Assembly: GCF_001544295.1 (NCBI RefSeq)
Contig: NZ_BCQF01000006.1
Coordinates: 47,242 to 111,241, forward strand
DNA length: 64,000 nt
DNA from: Enterococcus pseudoavium NBRC 100491
GTDB lineage: Bacteria > Bacillota > Bacilli > Lactobacillales > Enterococcaceae
Reading direction: 5' to 3'
The notes beneath the pieces are model-generated. The model did no database searches and had not been told where the DNA came from. It was given only the letters and a program-made list of their open reading frames with translations. Shown one piece after another: positions 6,749 to 15,248 of the stretch. How positions within the stretch are numbered: the stretch's first letter is position 1; each line of letters begins with the position of its first letter. The position numbers were made by a program, and so were the translations under genes.

Positions 6749-9700
6749 TTATCCTCTCACACGAAATTTTTTGAAATACCAAAATATCCCACCGGTAATC
6801 GCTAAAATACTAGCAACCACTTCACTGATTATTGCAACTTTATGTTTATTGTTGGACTCTTTAGCAAGTGATACCTGAGGGGTTTTGGTTGCTTCTCCTT
6901 TTGGTGAGTAGGCTTCTCCAGCAAAATCCCATGCTTTTTTATTTTCTGAGGCTTTATCAAGCTTTTTAGTAGTCGGAACCTTCCCATCATTTAGATTTGA
7001 ATGACTCGGCTGAGCTTTTGTGATCGGTGAAATAGCACTGATATAAGGACTTCCTTCACTGAGAGTATCGCCCTCTTGACTAGTGGTATTTCCAGTTAAT
7101 CCACTGATCAACCCTCCATTAATTGGTGAAATAGCTGGAAGCATTTTGTTTGATACTTGATTTGTCATTTTCTGACTTTGCTCAGCAGCTGGCTTTTTAC
7201 CCTCTGACTTCTTCGCTGTTTGCTGCTCATTATTGGTATCAGTCGTTGGTTTCTTCTCTGACATTAATTTTTGAATCGTTGCTTCTGCTGCCTCTAAACA
7301 CTTCAGATCGTTGGCCGCAATCAAAGCTTTTTGCTTTTTCGTCAAGCCTTCATAGGCAGCTCTAGCAGCTGCTACTTGATTTTTCTTACTTAAGGTAATC
7401 GTTCCCAACGCTCTAATTTGATTTGTTACCTGATTACTAATCAATGTATCACTTTCTGAAGAAACATCGTTCATATCATACAACCTGTTTTCATTTTTTA
7501 AGAAACGTTTATAGGCAACTAAGGCATACATTCCTTGTTCTGTCGCCATACCATCTACCATTCCCGGTGTCGCACCACCGTTACTATCACCGCCTGGCAA
7601 GATATGCATAAAACCACTGCCAGCCACATGATACTCAGCAAATGCCTGAAATAAACTTCTGTCTTTAATGAAGCGAGAATCTTTGGCTCCATCAATCCCT
7701 AAAGCACTTAACGCCGTAAGAACTTGTGCACTAGATTCTGAAGTTGCCCCATTACTACCAGAAGCGTTCGATGAAAAGCCACCATCTTTATTTTGTACAT
7801 TACTTAAAAGGATTAGACCTCGATCTACCGACGCTTTAACTTTAGGTTGCGTTTCATAATAAGGTGCGAGCGCCTGCAACGTCATTGCCGTCAAATCGAC
7901 ATCAGGCTGTGCACCAAACAAATTCCAGCCTCCATTTTTCAGTTCTTTAGCTAAAATAAACTCAATCAATCTCTCCCGTGTGGTTTGATTTCCCGCTGGT
8001 TGATTTTTGGGGAATTGATAATTGCTATTTGAATCCACTGCCAACAAAGCAAAATCGGCACCATTAATTCCTTGGAAAGTCGTTTGCTTAAAATCACTGA
8101 GGGGTGCAAATAGGTTATAAGTTTGATTTCCTGCTTCAACCCGTTGTGCATCTTTTCCGATTGCAGTGATAGCCAGAATAACTCGTGAATATTCAGTATA
8201 TTTTCTCGAATCTAGGTTGCCTTTTGTCGCTTCGACAGCTTTCGTTAAATTACCGTAGTAGCTCTGATATAGCGGCTGTTTTCCTGCATACCCATCATAG
8301 CCATTTCGAGCTAAGCCCAAAATACTCCATTCTGAACCGTAATCAATAACCGTTTTTTCTGGATTCAAAACGCTCAGCAAGTAGTTTTGCGTTTCCTTAA
8401 TCAGCGGTTCAACCGCTGGATTTGGTTTTGGAGAGGACAGCTCCTGAATTTTTTTGACTGCCTGCTTCAATTTAGTTTGTAAATCTTTGTCTACTTGTTT
8501 CTGTAAAGTAGCTGACAATTGATTGAAGCTTTGTTCAGCAGCTGAAACGAGTGCTTGATCTTTTAGCATCAATTGATTCGGCGCTGGTAATGCCGCAATC
8601 TGTTTTTCTACCGCTTTGATAGCTAGATCTGCTTTGGCTAGTTCAGAGATTTTTGCTGTTGCTTCTTTCAATTTTGTTTGTAATGATTCAGCAACCTTAG
8701 CTTGCTGTTTTTTTGTCAACTTTTCAAAAGCTTGTTGTGCTTTTGCGACAACCGCTTGATCTTCTAAAGCTAGCTTGTCAATTGCTGGTAAATCTTTAAT
8801 CTGCTTTTCAACGGCTACAACAGCTGAATCAATCAACGGTTTACCTGGATTTTTTTCGAAGTCGTAAAGCCATCCTTGGTTATTTTTCTGCATCATAATC
8901 TGAGTCAATGCTTGGACTGCCTGCTGTGTGGCCATTCCATTTTCGTTGCCATCGTTGATTAACCATTTAAAACCACCATTAGCAAGTTGGAATTTAATTA
9001 GAGCATCAATTGGATTACCTTTTTTCATCTTATATGTTTTACTCGTCAAATCTTCTCCGACTGAAGATAATCCTAAAATTGCTTGCGCTTGACTATTGGA
9101 GTTGGGTTCTTTCGCATAAAAAGTTTGGATGAAGAAGTTTCCGTCTTGATTTTCAACTTTTTTGAAGAAAGCAACGGCTTTGTCGATGGCTTTTTTCACT
9201 TTTTCTTGATTTCGATATGGTGCCAAGGCAGTCAAGGTCATCCCAGTAATATCAATATCACCAGCACTTCCAAATAATGCCCAACCACCGTCAGATAATT
9301 GTTGAGTCAATAGTTGGTCGATTAATTGATCAATTTGCTTTTGTTGATTTTTCTCAGTCGCTTTTTTAGCTGACAGAACAATTAAACCATAGATTTGGTT
9401 GTTAATCGTTCCATTTATATGACTATCGGATAAATCCGCTACAATATTGTAGCCCTTTATATCTGTCAAATCTCCCCCCAAAGATAAGATACCAATTGCT
9501 TGCCGTTCAGCATCTGTCCAGGGGGTCTCTTTCCCATACTGATCCTTTTTATCGAATATTTTTCTGACAAGTTCATCATACGAACGTTGTTGTTGGGCCT
9601 CACTGATTGAATAGCCTGAGTGAACAAGAGCCAATGCATCCCACTCTGTTAACGCTTGACCTTCATTCTGACTAATGATCCGTTCAGCACCACTATTCCA

Positions 9701-11707
9701 TGCTGTCTCATATATTTTATCTAAAGAAAACTCATTCATTTTTTCTTTAGCTTTGTCTAAAATTGCTTTATTTGTAACAAAACCTTTCTGATCTTGATCC
9801 AGCGCATCAAAAGCTGCTAACGCAGCTTTAATTTCGGCTACATTTTTTTCAGTTAATTGATCATACTTTGGTAAAGCATTGATTTGATCAATAACGGCTT
9901 TGACAGCAGCTTGAGTTTTTAATTCATAAATACGTTCTTCTGCATCAAATAGTTTGCTAATAAATTCTTCCGAGACTTGTTCTTGCTGCTCGTCAGTCAA
10001 TGCATAAAAAGCATTTATCGTATCATAAACTGCCTTTTCATCACTTACTTTTAATTGATCAACTGCCGGAAGACTTTTTATCTGATCCTCAACCTTTTTG
10101 ACTGGAAGAAGCGGGTCCGGTTGGCCGATCAATTCTTTAATCTTTGCTTCGACTTCAACTAAATAATCAAGATCTTCTTGATTAATATATTTTCTTTGAT
10201 CAGCGGTCAATTGCTCATATTGAAACCGGCCGTTTTCCGCGTAAAGCTGAACCATTTTAAGATTCGAACTATTTATCACTTTGGCAATTTTTCTCAATGT
10301 TTCAATTGAAGAAGTAAAGTTGTTTGCTTGGTTCTTATTTAATTGAATGACTCTAGCTTCCAATGCTTCAAGCTTAGCCAATGATTCGGGAGAAACTTTC
10401 TTTTTCGCCTCTGGACTTAGCGCATCATATGCTTGGCGCAAAGGTGGAACTTTCCCCATACTTATAAACCCTAATTTATCTGGATCGGGTAAACTGGCTA
10501 ACTGTTCTTCAAAACTGGCTACTTGGGTGAGTTCCTCAATCAGAGAGACTACTTCTTGCAATTTGTTTTGTAATTCTGCAGATACCTTTTGCTGTTCAGC
10601 AACCGATAAAGCTTCAAATGCTGATTTTGCTGCTAAAACAGACTCTTTGTCTGTTAATTCTAGTTGTTCCTTATTTGGTAGTTTGCTGATTTGCTCACTG
10701 ACTTTTGTTACTGCATCAGAAACAGCGCTAGGATTATTTACTGCATTTAGCGCTTGGTCGATTTCAGACTGTGAAGCTGTCAGATTAGCTAATTCTTCCA
10801 TCGCATTTTGATAAGCTGCTTGGTAATTACTCCCTTGGGCTTGCCAAGCGTTCTTGTCTTGATTAATTTCGGCGATTTTTTTGGTTAAAGCCGTTTTATC
10901 AGCCACTTCTAGTGCAGAGCCACCAGTCGAATTTCCTAGATCAGCTCCTAAACCAGCAACTGTATATTGAATTCGGAAAACATCCCCATCTGCTGGTATT
11001 TTATCACTCATACCCACACCTGGAAAAACATTATTTACAGAATACATCCAGCCAGCTGTTTGTGAATAATCAAATTCGGCTAAATTATCATCTGAATTAT
11101 TTTTCAGTGATAAATTATTCTCTGAGGCAATTTTTTTCACTGCTGCCGGAATTGCTGGTTGACCATTGTCTCCATGATCGATTCCGGATAAATAAAATTG
11201 TTTATCTAGTGATCCAGTATGCTGATAAGTCATCCCTGCTGATTTAAATGCCTCGTCTAAAAGCGTGGCATAATTGATTTCCGTATTAACCTGTAACTGA
11301 ACAGGTTCAACGATATATCCTTCCCCTAACGTAAACCGTTCAACGGAAAGTGTAATCGTCTTTTCCTCTGCTACTTTTTCTGAACTAGCCTGTGTTGTAG
11401 CATTTTCCGTTAGTAAAGCTTGAATTTTTTTGGCACCTTGCTGCAATACACTACTATTTTTTACTTGAGCCTTTTCCTCATCCGATAATTGATTATAACT
11501 TTGAATCAATTGATCTACTTTTGATTGATCGGCGATTGTCAATGTCTCTAACTTAATCTCCGCAATTTGATCATTTAGATTTACGACTTTCTCAGAAGGA
11601 GCACTGACCTGAATCGTACTACTTTCGGCCAAGACCGTTACCTCAGTTGTGAGTACAGTCGGGCTCAGTATCATCAATGCTGCCAACAATTTCATTACTT
11701 TTTTCAT
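6749..11707 (-). CDS. Giant surface protein with DUF4430 and two alpha/alpha-barrel domains (transcobalamin/intrinsic-factor-like)
   Basis: The 1652-residue product has an N-terminal signal peptide and a C-terminal hydrophobic helix (about 1622-1642) followed by a basic tail KKFRVRG. No LPXTG motif is visible. A DUF4430 domain at about 120-262 carries AGWMYSVNNVFPGVGMS. Helical repeats of about 65 residues (LPxxDQL ... AFxAL ... KxxVxxxxxxKL) occur near the start, at about 330-650 and between the barrels. Two alpha/alpha-barrel domains lie near 657-951 and 1104-1409, each with GGW(A/N)LFG and D(I/V)D(I/L)T(G/A)MTL. Intrinsic factor and transcobalamin pair the same two fold types. The start at 11707 follows GGAGG and lies beyond the riboswitch terminator; the frame upstream of it overlaps that terminator. 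It probably captures cobalamin at the cell surface. Confidence 0.87.
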   Translation of the reverse strand: MKKVMKLLAALMILSPTVLTTEVTVLAESSTIQVSAPSEKVVNLNDQIAEIKLETLTIADQSKVDQLIQSYNQLSDEEKAQVKNSSVLQQGAKKIQALLTENATTQASSEKVAEEKTITLSVERFTLGEGYIVEPVQLQVNTEINYATLLDEAFKSAGMTYQHTGSLDKQFYLSGIDHGDNGQPAIPAAVKKIASENNLSLKNNSDDNLAEFDYSQTAGWMYSVNNVFPGVGMSDKIPADGDVFRIQYTVAGLGADLGNSTGGSALEVADKTALTKKIAEINQDKNAWQAQGSNYQAAYQNAMEELANLTASQSEIDQALNAVNNPSAVSDAVTKVSEQISKLPNKEQLELTDKESVLAAKSAFEALSVAEQQKVSAELQNKLQEVVSLIEELTQVASFEEQLASLPDPDKLGFISMGKVPPLRQAYDALSPEAKKKVSPESLAKLEALEARVIQLNKNQANNFTSSIETLRKIAKVINSSNLKMVQLYAENGRFQYEQLTADQRKYINQEDLDYLVEVEAKIKELIGQPDPLLPVKKVEDQIKSLPAVDQLKVSDEKAVYDTINAFYALTDEQQEQVSEEFISKLFDAEERIYELKTQAAVKAVIDQINALPKYDQLTEKNVAEIKAALAAFDALDQDQKGFVTNKAILDKAKEKMNEFSLDKIYETAWNSGAERIISQNEGQALTEWDALALVHSGYSISEAQQQRSYDELVRKIFDKKDQYGKETPWTDAERQAIGILSLGGDLTDIKGYNIVADLSDSHINGTINNQIYGLIVLSAKKATEKNQQKQIDQLIDQLLTQQLSDGGWALFGSAGDIDITGMTLTALAPYRNQEKVKKAIDKAVAFFKKVENQDGNFFIQTFYAKEPNSNSQAQAILGLSSVGEDLTSKTYKMKKGNPIDALIKFQLANGGFKWLINDGNENGMATQQAVQALTQIMMQKNNQGWLYDFEKNPGKPLIDSAVVAVEKQIKDLPAIDKLALEDQAVVAKAQQAFEKLTKKQQAKVAESLQTKLKEATAKISELAKADLAIKAVEKQIAALPAPNQLMLKDQALVSAAEQSFNQLSATLQKQVDKDLQTKLKQAVKKIQELSSPKPNPAVEPLIKETQNYLLSVLNPEKTVIDYGSEWSILGLARNGYDGYAGKQPLYQSYYGNLTKAVEATKGNLDSRKYTEYSRVILAITAIGKDAQRVEAGNQTYNLFAPLSDFKQTTFQGINGADFALLAVDSNSNYQFPKNQPAGNQTTRERLIEFILAKELKNGGWNLFGAQPDVDLTAMTLQALAPYYETQPKVKASVDRGLILLSNVQNKDGGFSSNASGSNGATSESSAQVLTALSALGIDGAKDSRFIKDRSLFQAFAEYHVAGSGFMHILPGGDSNGGATPGMVDGMATEQGMYALVAYKRFLKNENRLYDMNDVSSESDTLISNQVTNQIRALGTITLSKKNQVAAARAAYEGLTKKQKALIAANDLKCLEAAEATIQKLMSEKKPTTDTNNEQQTAKKSEGKKPAAEQSQKMTNQVSNKMLPAISPINGGLISGLTGNTTSQEGDTLSEGSPYISAISPITKAQPSHSNLNDGKVPTTKKLDKASENKKAWDFAGEAYSPKGEATKTPQVSLAKESNNKHKVAIISEVVASILAITGGIFWYFKKFRVRG

Positions 11708-11731
11708 TTTCTTACCTCCAAAATCTTTATA

Positions 11732-11759
11732 GAAAAAAAGACACTCAAAAAGAGTGTCT
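11732..11759 (-). terminator. Intrinsic terminator of the cobalamin riboswitch
   Basis: On the minus strand, AGACACTC, a T5 loop and GAGTGTCT are followed by a run of seven T. It lies between the riboswitch aptamer and the ribosome binding site of the giant surface protein, where a transcription-terminating riboswitch has its expression platform. Confidence 0.9.
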
Positions 11760-11814
11760 GCTATCCCCAACTATTATGAGAACTGAACGTCACACCCTGA
11801 TATTGTTCAGAATC

Positions 11815-11950
11815 AATGAATAAGGTATCCTGACTCCGCTTCATTCTCTATCTGCTCTTCCCAAGTCAAAAACTTAGTGAGTCAACTCAGATATCGTCCA
11901 CGTTACAGTAGATAGGGGCTGTTGAAGAATTGCACTTCATTCCCTTTCTC
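11815..11950 (-). promoter_or_regulatory. Cobalamin riboswitch controlling the B12 uptake operon
   Basis: On the minus strand the segment shows the conserved core ACAGCCCC...CTACTGTAAC (about 11902-11921), a GGGAAGAG arm and the B12 box AGTCAGGATACCTT (11822-11835). The terminator at 11732-11759 lies downstream and the start codon at 11707. Binding of adenosyl- or other cobalamin is expected to favour termination and switch off the uptake operon. It begins right after pduU. Confidence 0.93.
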
Positions 11951-11979
11951 CATTGATTAGTATTCAATTATGTTTGATT

Positions 11980-12327
11980 TTAGGTGCGAGTAATACCACA
12001 GATTACCGTGAAATTGAGGACCTTTTCCAATCCTCTAAGTGCCGCGTTCAAACCTTCTTCGACTGAGCCAACATCTCCAGTAATCACAACGGAACCAGAA
12101 AAGCGATCAATAAAACCTATTTCAACATTGCCGCTTTTGGTTGCAATATCCACAGCAATGATCGCCGCCTCACTGGGCGTGATCGTCATGATCCCCAAAG
12201 CATCGCCTTGATTGTCCTGCAAGCCTAATTTAGTGTACAGGTTGTGATCAGGACTAGCAATGACATGCGCCATCGTGACTTGTTTTCCTGGAACATATTC
12301 TTGAATCATCCGTTTTGTTTCTTCCAT
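11980..12327 (-). CDS. pduU: Propanediol microcompartment shell protein PduU
   Basis: The 115-residue BMC-domain protein begins [20 protein letters not shown] and continues with [25 protein letters not shown] and a final TRT, which closely follows Salmonella PduU. EutS of the ethanolamine compartment is the nearest alternative; the DIATKSG stretch and the P-loop partner upstream fit PduU better. PduU hexamers form part of the shell around B12-dependent diol dehydratase. It starts 4 bases after pduV with AAGGGGAG. The rest of the pdu cluster is not in the window and probably lies beyond the AraC gene to the left. Confidence 0.88.
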   Translation of the reverse strand: MEETKRMIQEYVPGKQVTMAHVIASPDHNLYTKLGLQDNQGDALGIMTITPSEAAIIAVDIATKSGNVEIGFIDRFSGSVVITGDVGSVEEGLNAALRGLEKVLNFTVICGITRT

Positions 12328-12331
12328 CGTT

Positions 12332-12766
12332 CTACTCCCCTTCTAAAAAACTTCGTAATTCTTCTAATCCAGCCTGATTGACAGACGAAGCATAAAAGAT
12401 TTTTTCTGCTCCAGCTGCTTCTAATTGCTGACGGATCTGTTCGATTTGCTCATCATTTTGTGCCAAATCCGTCTTACTAACAATCCCTACGACTTGTTTC
12501 GGAAACATTGATGCAAACCCTGGTGAAAAAACTTGTTCAAGTTCTGTAACACTTTGAACGATACAAACCACCTCAGCATCTGCCGCTGAGACAGAAAGCG
12601 CACTATAATACTGACGATGCAAAATAAATTCTCCAGGTGTATCAATCATATCTGGATAATAAGAAACCGCTTGAGTTTTGTTATAACTCAATGCTTCTCC
12701 CTTCAACGCTTGACATAAAGTTGTTTTTCCACATCCTACGGCGCCCATCAAGATAATTTTTCTCAT
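12332..12766 (-). CDS. pduV: EutP/PduV-family P-loop protein
   Basis: The 144-residue protein has the P-loop GAVGCGKT at residues 8-15, the [17 protein letters not shown] segment with a DTPG G3 motif, and a SKTDLAQ G4 motif, which define the EutP/PduV family of small GTPase-like proteins linked to bacterial microcompartments. A GGAGGGG site precedes the ATG. It is cotranscribed with pduU. Its partner being PduU supports PduV over EutP. It may position or segregate the microcompartment, as proposed for Salmonella PduV. Confidence 0.85.
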   Translation of the reverse strand: MRKIILMGAVGCGKTTLCQALKGEALSYNKTQAVSYYPDMIDTPGEFILHRQYYSALSVSAADAEVVCIVQSVTELEQVFSPGFASMFPKQVVGIVSKTDLAQNDEQIEQIRQQLEAAGAEKIFYASSVNQAGLEELRSFLEGE

Positions 12767-12818
12767 CTATTCCCCTCCAAGCTAACGAAACAAGGATCGC
12801 CTCTTCTTAACTTTTCAA

Positions 12819-12850
12819 ATCATAGCATTTTTTTGCAAAAATATTACCTA
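12819..12850 (-). promoter_or_regulatory. Candidate activator-dependent promoter of pduVU
   Basis: On the minus strand an extended -10 TGCTATGAT (-10 hexamer at 12819-12824) lies about 50 bases upstream of pduV, but the position 17 bases further up has no good -35. A weak -35 is expected for a promoter that needs an AraC-type activator such as PocR. The rest of 12767-12994 is AT-rich with no gene. Confidence 0.45.
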
Positions 12851-12994
12851 CTCCAACGAAGTCACCTAAATCCTATTAAAATTTCACCGGAAACCATGAT
12901 GATTCAATCAGCTAAACAATATTGCTCTTCTTTAATATCCGGAATAGTAGCACTATTAAGTTAAAAAAGTACAATTCTGCTTTAAATAGTTTAT

Positions 12995-13034
12995 AAAAAA
13001 AGAAGTGTGACAAAAAATCTTGTCACACTTCTTT
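12995..13034 (-). terminator. Terminator of the flavin-type oxidase gene
   Basis: A 12-bp stem (13001-13012 with 13021-13032) is followed on the minus strand by a T run, 8 bases after the stop of the 13043-13534 gene. Its core GTGTGACA/TGTCACAC is repeated in the terminator at 14478-14521. Confidence 0.85.
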
Positions 13035-13042
13035 GAGCTAAT

Positions 13043-13534
13043 TTACGACTTATCCGGATGAATATTCTCTTTCATAGTGTATGAATCCACAACAATCTTA
13101 ATGATTCCCGTCCGCTTCAGCATCTGCTCAGGAATCTCATCAAAAGCTCGCCCTGTTGCCGCATGTTCCATCAATAAATGTAGCGCCTGCCGCTTTTCGG
13201 CTAAATCTTCAACGACTTCAGCTCGTCCAAAGCCAATCAAGCTCCGATAAGCATAAGAATAAGAGGCCGCATTCTTATTTCCTAGAATCAATTGGTGATT
13301 GCCATCCATTTCTACCGCAACTTTAGGATCGTTTTGAATCATCGTTAGTTTCTTTCCTTCATTGGCTCCATGGATGAACAGGGTTAGTCGTTCTTCTAAC
13401 CACTCATAGCCAAAGTTCACTGGAACAACGTAAGGATATTCTTCCCCATTTATCGCGATTCGCAAAACTTGTGACGCTTCGACGAATTCTTTGATTGTAA
13501 TCAGATCCGTTACTTGTCTTTTTTTTCTACGCAT
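13043..13534 (-). CDS. Pyridoxamine 5'-phosphate oxidase-like (NimA-type) flavoprotein
   Basis: The 163-residue protein has the split-barrel flavin-binding pattern of the NimA/pyridoxamine oxidase family: RRKKRQVTD, then YPYVVPVNFGYE, LTLFIHGANEGKK and a YRSLIGFGRAEVV segment. Family members bind FMN or heme and reduce small molecules; the substrate here is unknown. The ATG at 13534 has AGGTGG just upstream, so it is preferred over a start 12 codons earlier. It is monocistronic, with its own terminator. Confidence 0.78.
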   Translation of the reverse strand: MRRKKRQVTDLITIKEFVEASQVLRIAINGEEYPYVVPVNFGYEWLEERLTLFIHGANEGKKLTMIQNDPKVAVEMDGNHQLILGNKNAASYSYAYRSLIGFGRAEVVEDLAEKRQALHLLMEHAATGRAFDEIPEQMLKRTGIIKIVVDSYTMKENIHPDKS

Positions 13535-13763
13535 ATTTTTTCCACCTACTAAATATTTTACTCTAATCATAATAGATTAGAATTTAAAAAGAAATCTTTT
13601 TTTTAGTCAAATAAACTGAAAATTGATAGACTGCGGTCTCGCTTTTTTAGTAGGAAAAACCTTTTTATATCAAGACATTTCCTCTTTTTTTACTACTCTA
13701 TTTGTACTAAACTATCTTTTGTAATTAACTGAAAACTTGCTGAAAATGAAAGGCGTGTCAATT

Positions 13764-14477
13764 TTGATTGAAACTGTAGTTTTTGATATTGATGATACTA
13801 TTTACGATCAACAAGAACCATTTCGTAAAGCGGTCCAAAAGTTATTTCCACTAGTCAGTGAAGAGGATATGTTGCCTCTTTATACCCGGTTCCGAGTGCA
13901 CAGTGATGCCAACTTTAATAAAGTCATCACTCAAGAATGGACGTTAGAATACATGCGTACTCACCGGATCAGTCAGTCTCTAATCGATTTAGATTATCCT
14001 GCGATTACTTCCGACCAAGCTTTAATTTTCCAAGAGGTTTATGAGGCTGAACTTGATGCCATCACAATGCATCAAGAAGTCGAAAAAACGTTAGACTATC
14101 TAAAAGCCAAAAAAGTTCCAGTCAGTATTATAACGAACGGTCCCACTGACCATCAGTACAAAAAAATCTTACAGTTGGGGCTATTAAATTGGGTTGATGA
14201 AGATAACATCATTATCTCGCAAGCTACCGGTTATGAAAAACCCGATATCGAGATCTTCGACTTGGGTAAAAAACAATTTTCCTTGAATCCTGAAAATTCT
14301 TTATATGTCGGTGATAACTTCAATAATGATGTCGTTGGTTCAAAGCGCGCAGGATGGCAAGCTCTTTGGTTGAACCACCGGAATCGGCAACTTCCTGAAG
14401 GTACAACTAAAATTCAAGATATCGAACTGACTTCTTTCGATCAATTATTACCAACTTTCCAACATATTTTTGCCTAA
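13764..14477 (+). CDS. HAD-superfamily phosphatase, YjjG-like
   Basis: A TTG start at 13764 gives a 237-residue protein beginning MIETVVFDIDDTIYD, which places the catalytic DxDxT motif at the usual position; AAAGG precedes it. Earlier in-frame starts at 13737 and 13746 lack a ribosome binding site. Motif II is SIITNGPTDHQ, motif III uses the lysine of YEKPDIEIF, and motif IV is YVGDNFNNDVVGSKRAG. This pattern fits YjjG-type nucleotidases that hydrolyse nucleoside monophosphates; the exact substrate cannot be read from sequence. Confidence 0.82.
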   Translation: MIETVVFDIDDTIYDQQEPFRKAVQKLFPLVSEEDMLPLYTRFRVHSDANFNKVITQEWTLEYMRTHRISQSLIDLDYPAITSDQALIFQEVYEAELDAITMHQEVEKTLDYLKAKKVPVSIITNGPTDHQYKKILQLGLLNWVDEDNIIISQATGYEKPDIEIFDLGKKQFSLNPENSLYVGDNFNNDVVGSKRAGWQALWLNHRNRQLPEGTTKIQDIELTSFDQLLPTFQHIFA

Positions 14478-14521
14478 CAAAAAAGAGAGTGTGACAAAAA
14501 AATTTGTCACACTCTCTTTTC
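14478..14521. terminator. Bidirectional terminator between convergent genes
   Basis: A 15-bp stem (14484-14498 with 14503-14517) is flanked by A and T runs and lies between the plus-strand HAD gene and the minus-strand TIM-barrel gene, so it can serve both. Confidence 0.88.
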
Positions 14522-15208
14522 TTATTGATGATCCTCATCATATTCTTTTTTTCGATATTTTTCCATTTTTTTACTGAACAGCGCTCCATTTGATGGCGGG
14601 GTATAAGTAATCGCGTTCGCTCCTGCATCAATTGTTGCTTCAATTGTCTCGTCATCTGGACCACCAGTAGCAATAATCGGCAATTCTGGATAACGTTCCC
14701 GGAAGTATTTGACCGTTTCCACGGTGTCTTTTCCCGCACTGATGTTAATGATCGCAACACCGGCGGCCAACTTTTCTTCGATTTTAGAATATTTTGATGT
14801 AACGGTCGCAATGACCGGTATATCCACGACATCATAAACTGCTTGGATCGTTTCTACGGGAGTGGGACCATTTACCACAACCGCCAAACTGCCTTGAGCT
14901 TCCGCAAACATTCCCATATAAGCTGAACGCTTTCCGTTCGTTAATCCTCCAGCTACCCCAGAGAACACCGGAATATCTGCCGCTTCAATGATACTTTTAG
15001 TAATCGCTGGATGTGGCGTGAAAGGATAGACTGCAATTACTGCATCGGCATCAGTATTTCGAATAATCGCAATATCGGTAGTAAAGATTATCGAACGAAA
15101 TTTTTTTCCAAAAATAACGATACCTGAAGCTTTTTTGATTACTTTAGGAACCCGCACGATATCTTGTCGCAGTTCTGTCATAATTTCGGGTATATTGTTT
15201 TCTACCAT
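14522..15208 (-). CDS. TIM-barrel protein of unknown function
   Basis: The 228-residue protein shows alternating beta strands and helices with phosphate-binding-like glycine segments (SGVAGGLTNGK, IATGGPDDETI, AGANAITYTPP) reminiscent of NanE/HisA-type (beta/alpha)8 barrels. Related Firmicutes proteins are commonly labelled as hydrolases without experimental support. The ATG at 15208 has AAGGGAG ahead. I cannot name a substrate. It stands apart from its neighbours, with a terminator downstream. Confidence 0.55.
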   Translation of the reverse strand: MVENNIPEIMTELRQDIVRVPKVIKKASGIVIFGKKFRSIIFTTDIAIIRNTDADAVIAVYPFTPHPAITKSIIEAADIPVFSGVAGGLTNGKRSAYMGMFAEAQGSLAVVVNGPTPVETIQAVYDVVDIPVIATVTSKYSKIEEKLAAGVAIINISAGKDTVETVKYFRERYPELPIIATGGPDDETIEATIDAGANAITYTPPSNGALFSKKMEKYRKKEYDEDHQ

Positions 15209-15248
15209 TTAATCATCTCCCTTAATAAAATCATCTAAGTTAATTTTA

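Noticed and set aside
10347..10811. 154-residue plus-strand ORF
   Set aside because: It is antisense to the helical repeats of the surface protein, with no ribosome binding site; a shadow of repetitive coding sequence.
11708..11770. N-terminal extension of the giant surface protein frame to 11770
   Set aside because: It would translate through the riboswitch terminator and has no ribosome binding site; the ATG at 11707 with GGAGG and a signal peptide is clear.
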